DNA of 64,000 bases, from positions 148,604,808 through 148,668,807 of the forward strand of contig OW804095.1 of NCBI GenBank assembly GCA_942159475.1, read 5' to 3'. The first letter of the stretch is position 1, and each line of letters opens with the position of its first letter. The DNA is from Sthenelais limicola (taxonomy: Eukaryota; Annelida; Polychaeta; Phyllodocida; Sigalionidae). Below, piece after piece: positions 20,271 to 32,889 of this stretch. The position numbers and the translations under genes are program-made. The notes beneath the pieces were generated by a model, which saw only the letters and a program-made list of their open reading frames with translations, did not search any database and was not told the origin of the DNA.

Positions 20271-21276
20271 CAAATAAATATATAAAAGATTCAGATGTTA
20301 GGGCCCACCCATGATCAAACAATATGGCCCTCTTCCACCCCTCTTCCACCCCTCTCCCTTCTACCCTGATCCTATGGAGTATATTTAGCATATTGGATTA
20401 TTATGTAATGAGAGTGTTTTTATCTTAATCTTTAATTATTTTTTTTGATTAAATATTGATTTTTATATTCTTGAATCACAGAAAAGCAGACTGACACTTC
20501 ACTTAGAACTAAGCAGTTTTTAAGGTTATCTGCTCAAATGTATATATATTGTACATAACAATGTTTAAATATGGGTTGAATAAAGTATCATATATACAAC
20601 AAGTATCTTGTAAAGATGTGTACTATTAAGTTCAACCGCAAGGTGTTAGGAGAAGAGTGAAAAGAGATATGATCAAAAATCAGAGTATTACACATCTATG
20701 ACATTGAAATAAATATGGTCACTTTTCTGGCAATATCAAGTAAGTGATGTTGATTTCAATGTCAGATTTAGTTCCTGTTAGTGATATTGTAATAAAGATG
20801 AGAAAAAAATGTTCAGTACATAAATCTATCCCAGGGACATTATCTAACCCAGGGGTGTTAGGTGCCTAATACCCAAGTGTATATATTTTGGCGGTTTGAA
20901 GAAGGGGAGGGAGCTAATTGAAAAATTGAAACCATAGGCTGACTGTGACATTGTACCAATGCCTGTCTGCTTAATTTGAATTACATGGGTACCAGGGGAG
21001 TTCAGCTTTTCTTTCAATTATAGTTAAATGAAGGGTTTAATATAAAATCTGAATCGGCAGATCCCTTGCAATGTTGTTTAGCAATGGTTTAGTGTGCATT
21101 ATTAGGGCAAACACCTTATTGTTGCTTCATGATCTGTGTTTGAACAAAATCTGTAGTACCACTGTAGTTCCGGTCTTGCCGATTTGAGGTATCTCTGTAA
21201 TTCACTTTTGATATAATTGTAATTGAAGTGTCTACTATAGCAGGAGCTGTGTGGGGGCCAGGTGTAGGCCTACAAA
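20271..21276. other. Non-coding spacer
   Basis: No credible ORF. The start contains one GGCCCAC repeat unit like those at 13.6 kb and a CTCTTCCACCC duplication (20330-20355); the rest is unremarkable AT-rich sequence. Confidence 0.5.
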
Positions 21277-21280
21277 TATA

Positions 21281-22382
21281 TGGTCGATTCCAGAAATTTT
21301 AGTGCGATTTTGAGATTTTTGGTAAATATAAAAAAATACTTTGATTGTTTTTATACTTATAAGGCAGAAAGGACTGACATGGGGCAATATGACTTTGGAA
21401 TTGCCACAGCCAGGGTCAATTATTTTCCCAGATACATGCTTCCAAATCATTGGAGCCTGGTCAAAGATTCCATACGAATACATGTATATGTATGGATCGT
21501 TTTTTTTCTTTACAACCCAATTTATTAATAATCCAGATATAAAAATGTGGAATTTTAATACCTTTTCTTTCAAATATATGTTCAAAGCATAAGCACCTTT
21601 ATATAAAAGCCCATAAGTGTTTCCAATGAATACACCATTCCACACAAATACACCATTCCATACGAATACACCAGTACAATGATGTATTCATATGGAATTG
21701 TGTATTTGTTGATACATCCTTTTTGAATAAAATACCTTAATATAAATGAAATGAATAGTAAATCCTTTTGTTAGAAGACAATGTTTGACAACGAGAATAC
21801 AAAATTTGTATTTTCCAGCCAGTTTTTGAATGTGTATTCATCGTAATTGTGTATTCGTATGGATTCTTTTCATAAAATTATAATTTACTGATCGAGAAAT
21901 GATGTTGCAATCCTGAGATTTGTTCTGGATATTAAGCTAACGATTTCAAATGTAAATGGAAAAAGGAGTTGATCAAATATGAAAAGTTTTCCTTTTATAG
22001 TAATTAGAAGATGTATTCGTTGAAACGTTTTTATTTTAGCCAAAATAAAATTTCTCATCATAAGAACGAAAATATAAATCAATCTGAAACTTTAAAATTG
22101 CATTGACAGGGGCAGATATGTTCTTTAATATGGAATATCAAAGTCTATACAGAAGTAATTGGTTATTTTATTTTTTCTTACTTTTGTGTGTATTTGTATG
22201 GAACGGTCAAAACGAAAATGGTCAATAAATGAAATAAAAACTGTTGAAAAAATTAAGCAGTATCTTGTATTATGCGGTATATTCTAAGGAATCCATACAT
22301 ACTATTGCGACCAAAATTGTCAACTTTATTGAATAAAACCTGAAAAACATCAAAATCGCACTAAAATTTCTGGAATCGACCA
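21281..22382. mobile_element. 1.1-kb TIR element, non-autonomous
   Basis: Inverted repeats of at least 33 bp begin TGGTCGATTCCAGAAATTTT at 21281 and end with the exact complement at 22382. Each side is flanked by TATA (21277-21280 and 22383-22386), a possible target duplication (TA or TATA). No transposase ORF is present. The interior carries several copies, in both orientations, of a CATACGAATACA-like motif (about 21470, 21630-21675, 21680-21710, 21830-21860, 22010-22020, 22190-22200, 22290), which could be multiple transposase sites. The superfamily is not certain; TA-type duplication fits Tc1/mariner-like elements. Confidence 0.8.
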
Positions 22383-22386
22383 TATA

Positions 22387-25004
22387 CGTTTTCTTCAGGT
22401 GCCATGTTGTGAAACTTATGATGCGAAACCAAAACATATGTTGTTATTGTTGTTGTGAAACCAAAACTGTGGGTACTGGCACTAGCATGGTGCCTCACAT
22501 CACTATTCTATTATAGAATTAGACAATTAACGCTTTGGGGTAATATATTATTTTTGTTGAAATTATTTTTTTAAATCAACCAACTGTAGAAAACTAAAAA
22601 AAATCCTGATCAATTGGGTGAATTACAGTGGTACTTGCTAGAAAGCCAGTTAGAATTTCATTGGTATCAAAACTAAATTACAGTGGTACTACCGATTTTG
22701 TTCATGCAATAGATCATGAAGCAACAATAGGTTTTTAGCCCTAATACTAAATACCAAAATATTGCTAACCAACATTGCAAGAGATCTGTGAATTCAGATT
22801 TTATATAAAACCATTTTATCATTGGACTGATCAGTCACTTTAACCAGATTTTGCTAGTTTGAGTCCTATCTACTTAATAGTAGAAATGTTTTGCATGACT
22901 TGTTGGTATCATGTCACTTAAATAGTGCAAATGCTTATAAATGCATTATGGAGATTTGGTAGAACCAACAAGTCAATTTCATCTCCCCTCAATTTACAAA
23001 TTAAGACTCAAGACAAGATTCCAGCGTGCACCGACTCAGGTACTGCATCTGTGACAAGAAGCAGTGGTTGACTGGCGCCGACGAAGTGACAGGTGTTCTT
23101 AGGCACAAGAATCTTCTCCCATCATTTGGTCCGGGTATCTCTATGTCCATAGTCTCATTGAGTGGAGAGAACTTCATCAAAAATCAATTAAATCCAAGAT
23201 TTAAGATAGATCGTAAAACTAGATCTGGTTAAGGTCCATTGAAATCATTGTCCAAGTTAACGCTAGAATAATTATGACACCACAATATAAAGGATACAAA
23301 ACAGTGTTCCCGAAAACTTGTTATTCAGACCCGGCGTGTATATTATGATCTGTTCAGCTGCAGTGAGGATTGTTGCAAACGACACAAAGTTATATCTGAT
23401 AGGGCGTCAACAGTGTTATTGTGTTGCTGTCAATCGGAAATTAGTCTCACATGAGAGTTTTGTCCCACAGCATTTTTACCAGGTTACATGACAAAAGCTA
23501 ACTTGGACAAAACCTTACATGCACACTAACTGACATATCATGGAACACTGTGTGGTTATTTCGAATTCGAAAAGCACGTGCTCGCAGGTTTCTAAAACTA
23601 GTTTTAGATTTGTAATCCGATCATTATTGGTTATGTTATAGGCCATTGAAATTCGTGGTTCAAGGATGTAGTTTCACCCTCCCCCGATTGATTGTGTTGG
23701 AAAGGTAGATGGCCAATGAAGTGGACAAATCCTTAATAGAAATATATCAATATTAACAACTAATTTTTTATTACCAATAATGCACACATGTATCATTCTT
23801 GTTTTTCATGAATATTATTTATTATGGTTGTCAGACTCTAAAGATGATATTCAGGGTTTATGTTTTATGCTTGTGGGCTCGTAGGAATCTTTAGAATATC
23901 TACAGTGACCAACTGAGATATAGTCACCAAGCGGAAATCTGATCTGAGAACAGATTTTTAATTGTCCTACCTTACACGTTCATTCATTTTTCAAGTACCA
24001 CATAAAAGCAAACATTTTCATTATAATGTCTTTGTAAAGTCCTTTTAAATCCAATATAATGTGCAGATCTGTTCTAGAAAGTCCACTGTGTACTGTTCAT
24101 AAGTAATGCTTGATTGAAAACCATCTTCGTTCTGTTTTGTAGAATTTTAGATGCATGAACTTCTGAAACACTGAGAAAATAATACTTATTAGACTCTGAG
24201 ACTTCCAACTTTATACGCTAGAGCACTTTAGAAATAATCTATTAGGATTTTATCATGTATACTTTCATATAAGGGTCTCACAAAGTAGCATTGATTTCCT
24301 AATAAACCACACCCTCCCGCACTGACAATACAATGAATAAAGGATATAGAAATAAGTAGAGAATAAAACCCTTGCATTGACAGTAAAACAAGATCATGGA
24401 ATTATAAACTTACTTTTGCCCACATCCATAATATAAATTGTACTGTCTAGGTATGCCTGAATATAAAAAAATAATAATTCTAGTGTCCTTGGTAAATCTG
24501 AATCCGAAAAAAAACAAACATTGCAATAACAGCAGCCTAATAGTAACAACAGCCTTGTTTGGCCTTGGAAATAAACATTCATGACGCTGCGCATTATAAG
24601 GCCAACAAAAGTATATTTTTCAGGTTGAAAAAATTTTTGTTATGAAATACCAAATTCCAACAATTTAAGTTGCAATAATAACAATGGGTTTCTTGGAGTT
24701 GTTTTCCTTAAAAGATAATAATAGTATAAACATGACCCTCCCCCGAAATACCTACATGTACTATCAATTTGAAAAACCAACAATTTTTTTTTTTGCCTAT
24801 TCATTATGGATATTATAACGTCGCACAGGCCCGGCTGAAAGTATACCTGCTTTGAGAAGGAACTTATCCAGATTCAAATGCAAATAACTAACAATATATG
24901 AGCGTCAAGCATACAAAAACATTTCTAGAATAATGTTATAGGGATACTTTTCATTTAAAATTGATTTTCTCTTTGGATATCATGTTACACATCATCTTAC
25001 TTAC
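22387..25004. other. Mostly non-coding interval
   Basis: No gene called. Two exon-like stretches were noted on the minus strand (23001-23171 and 24414-24456), but their phases do not connect to each other. Otherwise AT-rich without visible repeats. Confidence 0.4.
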
Positions 25005-25223
25005 CATTGGCCTTGGAAGCGAAATTCTCCACTTGTAAAATCAGATCACAATTCATTTTGCAGTGATTCGGAGAGTTGTATCTTTCTGATCCATCTAGGC
25101 TGTATTCATGGGAAGCTATATGGTGGTAGAAGTATGCCTTTTGAATAATCATATAAGTTCTAGGTTGATATCTCAAAAAACGGGGGCTCTGTGAAACTTT
25201 TCCTATGGTCAACTCCATGCCAT
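25005..25223 (-). CDS. Candidate internal exon
   Basis: 219 nt bounded by a tttacag acceptor and a strong gtaagt donor, symmetrical in phase 1, open throughout and encoding GMELTIGKVSQSPRF ... FASKANG with three Cys and several His. Its phase fits the first exon at 25958-26276 on one side and the large exon ending at 13399 on the other, so it could be an internal exon of that gene. It adds no motif known in that protein type and may instead belong to another gene or be chance. Confidence 0.35.
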
Positions 25224-25957
25224 CTGTAAACGGGAACCTGTTGCTGTCATTACATCAGCTGTTCGAGCACACTGACAGAAAAGTCCATATAATGATGAAT
25301 ATTCAGTCGATTTTCACAAAATAAGCTGTCTATGTTATACAACTAAGGTCTCTTGTTATCCTGTGGTATCACAGTAACATACTCAATGTATTTTAAATTG
25401 ATAAAAGACAATTTTCATTCGGAAGCTTTCTGACAGCCATGTGCGTGCTGGATGTCTGCCAGTCAACAACATTTGACATGTTTCCATGCGGCAAGATTTG
25501 CAGTTCATTTCTGGCTTAATTATCCGTTTTCAAATTGCTAATCCAGCTTCTGCACTTAATCCAATGTAGCCTCTGAGTAATCCTGTAGTTTGAACACTAA
25601 AATTCGGTAATAGATCCAAGAGATGAGAAACAAAAAAATATGCTATTTTTATGCGAAGCTATGCGAGGCTGACATCACCACCTCCGTCTTTATAGGACGT
25701 GATGTTGACAATGACTTCTACATAATATGAAATCAACCAAAGCAATGCAATAACGTTTGTTCGACACGCGCTTTGAGACGTTTATTTGGGAATGGTTTCC
25801 CAAGGATGACAACGTCACATGAGTTGAAAGCAGGACTGTCATCTGCTACAATATGATACTTTCATTAGCGGTGAAGGTGACGGCCGTCGGCAGAGAAATT
25901 TTGCATTTTTCGGGAACACTGCTAATACATAATTATAGCCATCATTGGGCTACTTAC
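25224..25957. other. Putative intron
   Basis: No coding sequence seen. A GACGGCCGTCGG palindromic dodecamer lies at about 25878, and the same core recurs near 26560 on the other side of the next exon. Confidence 0.4.
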
Positions 25958-26276
25958 TGAATTGGGATTCTTTTTGCTTCGTCCCTCTTGCCACCCGTTT
26001 GTCTGTAAACCGTTGGTAACATTTCTGATGAAACCCCGCGTTTTCTGGAATCTCAGACTCAGAGTCACATAACTGGTCCCTTTGCTTAATGTATTTTCTA
26101 GCTATATCGGCCTGCTGCCCTTCTAAACTCTGCCATTGTGTAACAAAATCTAAAAATCGTGCCCATGTTTTACAGTTAAACGGAAAAATAGTCAATTTTG
26201 TTGCTGGGTCAATACACATAAAACACTTGTCTTTTGTGTTCATTACAACACAGTCTTCCGAGGAGGAGGCTGCCAT
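25958..26276 (-). CDS. Probable first exon of the PIN/FEN-like gene (zinc-binding-like N-terminus)
   Basis: The ATG at 26276 has a strong context (aaaATGGCA). 106 codons begin MAASSSEDC and include CFMCIDPATK and, about 60 residues on, FHQKCYQRF, a C-x2-C ... H-x3-C arrangement. The same arrangement (CIICKK ... YHASCYKEY) occurs in the large exon ending at 13399. The exon ends in phase 1 at GTAAGT, the phase needed by that exon. I infer a first exon of the same gene, separated by a 12.6-kb interval containing the LINE, Crypton and TIR element. It could equally be the first exon of a deleted relative. Confidence 0.5.
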
Positions 26277-26319
26277 TTTGCTGGGTCACAGACACTCGTC
26301 CGTTGTAAGATCATCACTG

Positions 26320-26364
26320 ATTGGTCAATTAAATACCAGCCATTGATAGAGCGTTATTGATTGG
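26320..26364 (-). promoter_or_regulatory. Two CCAAT boxes upstream of the first exon
   Basis: On the minus strand GACCAATCAG (CCAAT at 26324-26320) and AACCAATCAA (26364-26360) lie about 45 and 85 bp before the ATG at 26276. No TATA box was recognised, so a CCAAT-driven, TATA-less promoter is plausible. Confidence 0.4.
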
Positions 26365-27639
26365 TTATCAGTCATAGGGAGTCAGTGTTACTAAATGTAC
26401 GAAAATTTGGTCAGATTGGTCGGTTTGTGACAGTTCTTGCACATTAACGTGCAAGAGTTAAGCTTGTGAAAACTAGTAATAGATATTTTAACCTTTTATC
26501 ATAATTATCACATATTTTTTATTCACCCCTAATTTGGTGGTGGCGGAATGACGCAATTCCCGCGACGGCCGTCGGTCTATTATGGGGGACATATTTTCAT
26601 TAAGATTTTCTTTAAGGAAATAGATGGAGGAAAAATATGATGGTTCATATATGACACGGTCGCTTACATTAAAATGTGCCCATGCTATTTTTGGGGGCAA
26701 TCAACATGATGCTACATAAAAGATATCCAACGAATCTCAAAACAATTTTTTGCATTACCAAGACAATGTAAAATTCTACTTTTCAACATCTTTGCCAAAT
26801 ACCAAATTCATGTTATATTATTTAAAACGATATTTTATATAGTTGTAGCACGGTCGCTTACATCTTCCTACCCCACAACAAACTCTGAATCTACAACTAT
26901 AGAGGGTGGTATAATCAAGATTTGTTTTTTAAGAAATTATTTTTGATGTAGTTTCACATATTTTTATGTATCAAAATTAATAATATGAAACATATTCAAA
27001 AACGATGAAGTCGGATTTTTACAGCAATTTATGCCTAAAAAATACATATTATCTACATTAAAGCAGCCATTTTTTGTGCTACACATATAAAAGTGGTATA
27101 CCATTGACAGCTGTTGAAGAGGGAAATACATTTATGCTAATATTGCATTTGCAGACACAAAAATAACAATTCTATGGAACAAAAACCTTATGACGAAAGT
27201 TTGGTGGATAGACTCATATAGAGAAAGTACTTTGTAAGTCCAGTTTATTCCTTTAAATCCTTGAGGTGAGGTTGAGGTCCTTGTTCCCCAACCTGACAAT
27301 ACAAGAGTTCCGGGCATAGGTCATAATTATTTCAACAAGTAACATAAGGTGTGTTAGATATTTCTCCCGCAACCCTGTGTGTTGCTCATAAAAATCTAAA
27401 TTTTAATTCAACTTCCAGGTAAGTCTCTAAAAATTCCAAAATACATAAATAAATACAATGAGCAAATAAGTATAAACTTCATCATAAATAAGAATAATAT
27501 ATAATATAAATAAGAGTAATATATAATATAAGAGATGGTCGAAGTCTGGAAGCTCTATCATTAACCAATACTTAGTTATAACATAATGAACTAATATAAG
27601 CAGAGAATAGCAGCAGTTCTTGATATGTAGCCCCTGGTG
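26365..27639. other. Non-coding spacer
   Basis: No credible ORF. A small palindrome (cttgcac / gtgcaag near 26433-26452) is present, and AT-rich sequence otherwise. Confidence 0.5.
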
Positions 27640-28270
27640 GCGGCCGGAGATATCACAGAGGTTTCCCGGACTTTTCCTGGAGATTATTCCAGTGATTTCC
27701 CAGAGGTAATTCTGGAGATTATCCGGACATATTCCGGAGATTATCCAGAGATTATCCAGACATATTCCGGCGGTTATCCGGACATATTCCAGAGGTTTCC
27801 CAGAGCTTCATAGAGTCATCACACATTTGTTACATATGTACAGTACGTTTCGTCATTGAAACAGCATTATACACATTCTGGAAATAATGTGAGATACAAA
27901 TAAATTATTGTGGACTAACACTGTAACACATAGTAAAATATTTAGGTAATTCATTACTCATTTTTTTATTCAATAATTATCAATTTTAGGTGTTGTATTT
28001 ACCGCTTATCTCCTCCCAAGCTGCCACACGCTGGTTCTTTAAACCGCCACTCGATGTTTCAATGACGGTTTTAGCGGAAATTCGCAGCGGAGCATTGTGG
28101 ACGATAGCGGACCATAACGGAGCATAACAGAAGATTTAACGGAAGATAGTGGACCATAACGGAAGATAGCGGACCGTAGCGGAGAAAATATTAACGGAAA
28201 AGAATTATGAAACAGGTTAGCGGAAATCCGCTAAATTATCCGCTAAAAAAAGTTCTGCTATGCTCCGCTC
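27640..28270. repeat. Two degenerate short tandem-repeat tracts
   Basis: 27650-27810 consists of imperfect repeats of GGAGATTATCCGGACATATTCC type. 28075-28200 consists of imperfect repeats of ACGGAAGATAGCGGACCATA type, ending in an inverted GCGGAAATCCGCT. The region between is plain AT-rich DNA. No coding potential. Confidence 0.6.
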
Positions 28271-29255
28271 CGCTATTAGTTATGAAACTGGCCCCTGATC
28301 AATCAAATGCAGTTTTGTTTGTCATTTGCTTCATATTGGTCGCATAATCTTCACACTGGGCTTGGTTTACTACAAATTTGATTTCCTTTAATTAAAACAA
28401 TTAGAAAAAAATGTGTCTTTGCAATGAACTGCTCAAATTAAGGGTATTTTGTAGCAATGAATTGTATTTCTATTGCATTATTCATTATTTAATGTTGTCA
28501 TCAACTCCAAATATTTCAATGGTCCTGGGTATGACCATAAAGTGCCTTTCTGTGTACCTCCAGGTGTCACTGTCAACTGACAGTGATAAGGGGTCATTCA
28601 AAAATTACGTAACACCAGAGGGGGTGGGTGGGGGTCAGCCCCTGTGTTACAGGGTGTTATAGGGGGGTGGGGGGTATCATCCAAAGTGTTACATAACAAA
28701 ATGATCTATGTAACTATTTTTTACTTGTAGAACTGATATAAAGAATATTTGACCATTTGCACACTGATTTAAGAGATGAAATTATACTAAAATTGCATAG
28801 ATATGTATCAAACCAGTTTATTGAAATGTAACATGTTTAGTACATCTGAAAATGCCAACATGAACAGTGACAGTCAACTCTGCAACAAACAATTATGAGT
28901 ATCTCAGAATGTATCAAGCACCATATCTATCATAGTATCCAAGAGCATAGCACAAATAAGACTAGGAATACAAATAAGACTAGGTAGCAAAAATGGTACT
29001 CAGTTGTAAAATCAGTATTCATATACTGGTACACATCAGTATTTTATAGCGTAATGTTCTTCACCCTTAACTCACATCTGTTCTTCACTATTCACTCTTA
29101 ACTTTTATAACATACTCAAATAAAGTCAAATAACTAACTAGATAACTGATATGAAAATGACTACATTTAGGAAGATTATACCCCCCACAGGGTACTATGC
29201 AACAAATCATGAATCTTGGTTTAAAGTCTAGGCCCTTTACATGAACACAATACTT
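28271..29255. other. Spacer with one interspersed repeat
   Basis: 28589-28700 contains ggggtcattcaaaaattacg followed by a G-rich stretch and complementary AGTGTTACATAAC, resembling a small foldback repeat. The rest shows nothing recognisable. Confidence 0.4.
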
Positions 29256-30230
29256 TTACTTTTCGCTGTCTTCACAACAAACTGAATGCCTGGCTCCTAC
29301 TGGTAGGAGAGGCGTACCGCCTTTAACCACCACGTCTTTGGGGACCTCAAGTCCATCCATGTCTATGTCCTCTTGATCATGCCATTCGAATTCTTTGGTT
29401 TCCATGTATTGCAACACACACATCAACTCCCTCTGCCTTTTTGCAGCTAAACATTGAGGACGAACACGTTTAGTGGGCACAATCGTTGATGCTGACTTGG
29501 AAGTACAACATTTTGCAAGGGGGGTTAAGGATTTTACAGATGCAAAGTACTTCCCACATGCCCTACATATCCTTTTTTGTAACTCGTTTTGAAGCTTAGG
29601 GCACGCATAATCATATGGTAGCCCTTTGGGAAAACTTTTCAGAGAACGAGCAGGGAGAACATTTTGGTCAAGAGCCAGGTTGACAAAAAGAGATGGAAAG
29701 GTTGCATGTGGATCCTCTAAAGAGCAACAAAGGCCATCTTTTGTCTGTGCAAGGGGAAGAGGAGGTGGTATAAATCTGTTCCTGATCAGGGAAAAGTATG
29801 AACTTCTTGGCTGACTACAACAGCCCCTGTCTCAGCATTTTACAATCTGTAAGAAGTAATGACTTTCCTGTACATGCTGATCATACCAGAGCTGACTTTT
29901 TTTGATAATTTTAGGAACATGTTCTTCTGGTTCAATATACTCTGCTATTGTTGGATGCCCATCAATCACTGTTCCTGACCATATGTCTGCTAAAACTTGC
30001 CCAGCATGAGCAAAATTCCTCTGCTCAAGTTTATCATCAACAGTTTCACCACTGTTGTTTAAGGTGGCTCCCAAAATGGTCATGTGGTAACACAACTCCA
30101 GCTAGATTATGACTCAGTGGAGCCATGTGGCGCTCAACCCTGTTGAAAGCACTTCTACCAGGTGCCTTTGTTGCAATAAAGAGTGCATCAAGTTCCACAT
30201 AATTTTTTAATGACCGCTTTCCATTAACTT
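29256..30230 (-). pseudogene. Broken copy of an uncharacterised invertebrate repeat ORF
   Basis: From about 30230 the minus strand reads ELDALFIATKAPGRSAFNRV then MAPLSHNLAGVVLPHDHFGS. After a one-base shift near 30060 it continues (NNSGETVDDKLEQ) to ESHYFLQIVKC, a TGA at 29834-29832, and in the same frame on through CCSQPRSSYFSL, FIPPPLPLAQTKDGL and ICRACGKYFAS to a stop at 29256. The pattern 'VERHMAPLS..LaG..LPHDHfGSHL...HV.eS.YFLQIVKC...CC' is one I recall from uncharacterised multi-copy invertebrate proteins. No enzymatic motif is assigned. The 5' half is absent: upstream of 30230 the sequence turns non-coding. Confidence 0.7.
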
Positions 30231-32160
30231 ATGTGAGAATCGGCAATAGTGGACAAGGCCCTATATTCTCATTTTATATCACGATGCTATATTTTGTACT
30301 AAATATCAAACAAAATCTGTTTATTATTGTGCATTTACCTTCTGCGCAAAAAACCGCATGGGAATTGGCTTAGTGGACTAGGGCCTTTAAACTCGCATTG
30401 CATTATCTCTTATTATGTTATGTCTTTTTAAAAAATGAACAGACTAATAAATTAGCCAAATATACTCCATACGATGACCTTAGAAACCGAAGGATATATT
30501 CAATACACCGTTTTGAAATTTGGTACAGTTATTCATACAACTTAATAAAAGCGTTAAACCCTAACCCTATACCCTAAAAATTGGAACATTCCAACAAAGA
30601 GATCTTGTGAATAAAACACTTTGAAAAATATCAATTTTGCGATTTATGAGGGTCAGATGTTCTTGAGAGACACCACATAACTCTGTTAGCCTCACACACC
30701 ATGCACATAATTGTTTCATACCAATATATCTATGCCTTAATATGCATACGATGTGTGTGCCTAAAATGATAGAAAACCTTTGTACTTCCTATTAGTATCC
30801 GAAAATGATATTAGATAAGGGTCGTGCTCAATTTGTTCTCCATAGAATTCTAGATTTTTATTAAAATCCAACTTCTAAATGTCGCATGGCCAATAACATT
30901 CCCTGCATATGCCATAGTTTAACTGATGTGTATAAATTATTAATTCAAAAACAAATTATTATTCAATGGAGCCCAATGGTTCCTTTATTTCACAAACAAT
31001 GATGTTCATAAATGACAGTTGCGTTTTTGGCCCCAGGTTTCTTTTCTGTAGTTCTAAAGAGCATAATATAAAGATACACAAATATGTTGTATACGAACTA
31101 CCAAAGAAACCTTAGGGCTTTAAATTGGGTTCACCAGAAGACCTACTACATAGAGGCAAAAGTCCATTTCTGTATTATTATAGCAGAATAAAAAAAATCC
31201 ATTTATATAAGTGTACACATCGCCGTGTATGGGTGCAACTTGTATGTGTATGTATATTGTTTATTTCCGAAGACAGTACATGATAAACGTATAGATAATT
31301 TACATCGGAAATGGGTCGGTCCTCTTCTGTGGCAGCCACAGCTGTTCCAGAGGGTCCCTTAGACTAGACTTTTAAGTTACAATTAATGGTATACAGGGGT
31401 ATGAAGTGACCAATTACCTACACTACTGCAATGGGATGCACTAGCTATATCTTCATCAAGGTGTGACTCATGGTATTGAGTTTCCTTGTGTATAATTTTT
31501 TGTGGACATCGTCCATTTGTTAAATTTGGGTTAATTAAGGTTTGATGGATAAAAATGAGCGAAAATGGGTTGTATACCATAATCGAGTATATGAAGGTAG
31601 TCAAGGTATTTCACATTTTTGCTCAACGTAATTTTGTTTCTACACTTTATATACTATAATTTGTTTACCTTGTTTCACTTCTGACTTACGTAAAGTAATG
31701 TTTATTGCTGTGTTTACTGCACTTGTGTTATATTATGTTATATCTTTTCTAAATTCAGCGGCTGTAGCGGCTGGGAGAGCTGGATTTTATCTAGATGTCT
31801 ATATATATATATAAAGATTTTTATTTCTCAACAGGCAGATACAATAAATGTAGAGAAAATGGATGTGTGCCTTTCAACGCATTGCTGCTCTTCCAAGGCT
31901 TCCGCTGGCATATTATATTAATACATGTGGATCCTTTTTAATCTCATACATTCCAGTTTATAATTAGTTCAAATTTGACATTAATAATCTACATGACATT
32001 TCTATTACCAAGAGTTCACCTTATATTTACATTTACGTGAACACTCTTAAATCAATTTGGTAGATATTTAATCCTCATTCTTTAGAGGCATTGGTTATAA
32101 TAAATAACTACAACTACATAACAGAATTACAGTTTTGTCATATATTTTTTACCCTTATAT
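30231..32160. other. Non-coding spacer
   Basis: No credible ORF. Two similar segments (AGTGGACAAGGCCC near 30250 and AGTGGACTAGGGCC near 30373) suggest a small repeat. A (TA)n tract lies at about 31799-31813. Confidence 0.5.
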
Positions 32161-32412
32161 TCCCCCCTTAACTCTCTTTACTGAGAGCGTGTGTTAATCT
32201 TTTCTTTCTTCAACCTTCGATATATATTGTTATCCAACAATTTACGAGTTTCGAAATCAAACCTGTTCATTACAATTTATGTGTTAGTTCTTTTCCTGAG
32301 TGACTGCCTACCTGTTTGTCATTTTTATCCTTTATATTTGCATTGTCTGTTTATAATTATGTACTATGTGAATCTCGATAAATAAAGTAGTATCTTATCT
32401 CATCTTATCTTA
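32161..32412 (+). repeat. Possible retrotransposon 3' end
   Basis: Pyrimidine-rich sequence ends with an AATAAA (about 32379) and a short TATCTTATCTCATCTTATCT simple-repeat tail, the usual 3' form of truncated LINE copies. No coding remnant was recognised upstream. Confidence 0.35.
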
Positions 32413-32739
32413 AATGAACTTACTATTTACATATGTACTTCTATAGACTAGTGTTTTTGATTTTTGTAAAAATTAAATGGCTAGCACCAACATACTTTCA
32501 GATGAATTTTCCCGACATAGAATTAGGGATTATGCAACTAGTATGCTTTTCCATCATAAAGCTGTTATTAATTCATTGTATTTCTTTACAAAAATCTCTT
32601 TCAATCGCTATCTATAATCAAATATAGTAAAAAGACCTTTGTTCAACATGGGGTTTTTACTTCCCATCCACAACTTAATTTTGAATTTTAAAACAATTAT
32701 AAAACTAGAAAGAAATATAAAAAAAACTTAGAATGAGAA

Positions 32740-32815
32740 CGCCTAAGTTTGAAAAACATAAATAATTTGGATGGAGACTTTCTACCAACCAATCCCAACA
32801 TTTGATAAAGTAACT
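32740..32815. repeat. Single copy of a ~70-bp motif shared with 44.8-45.1 kb
   Basis: GGATGGAGACTTTCTACCAA and following CCAATCCCAAC..TTTGATAAA recur at 44825-44860, 44880-44930 and 45095-45135. In both places a CT-rich tract and a minus-strand gene end follow, so this is the 3' flank of a duplicated locus. Confidence 0.65.
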
Positions 32816-32889
32816 TTCCTCTCCTACTCATACCTCCCGTTCTGCTCTCCTCCTATCTTCCCTTCCCTCTCTCCCACTCTCTTTCTCCT

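Noticed and set aside
21235..21645. 136-codon minus-strand ORF
   Set aside because: Runs across the end of the 1.1-kb TIR element; low-complexity composition typical of AT-rich DNA.
23001..23171. Minus-strand 56-codon open stretch with acceptor-like start and several Cys
   Set aside because: Needs phase 0, which neither the 24414-24456 nor the 25005-25223 candidate supplies; no homology recognised.
24414..24456. 43-nt segment with good acceptor and gtaagt donor
   Set aside because: Too short to judge and not connectable in phase to a following exon.
26433..26452. CTTGCAC..GTGCAAG palindrome
   Set aside because: Seven-base arms are expected by chance in a window of this size.
25878..26572. 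GACGGCCGTCGG-type palindrome on both sides of the first exon
   Set aside because: Only a 12-bp match with differing flanks; insufficient to propose an element boundary.
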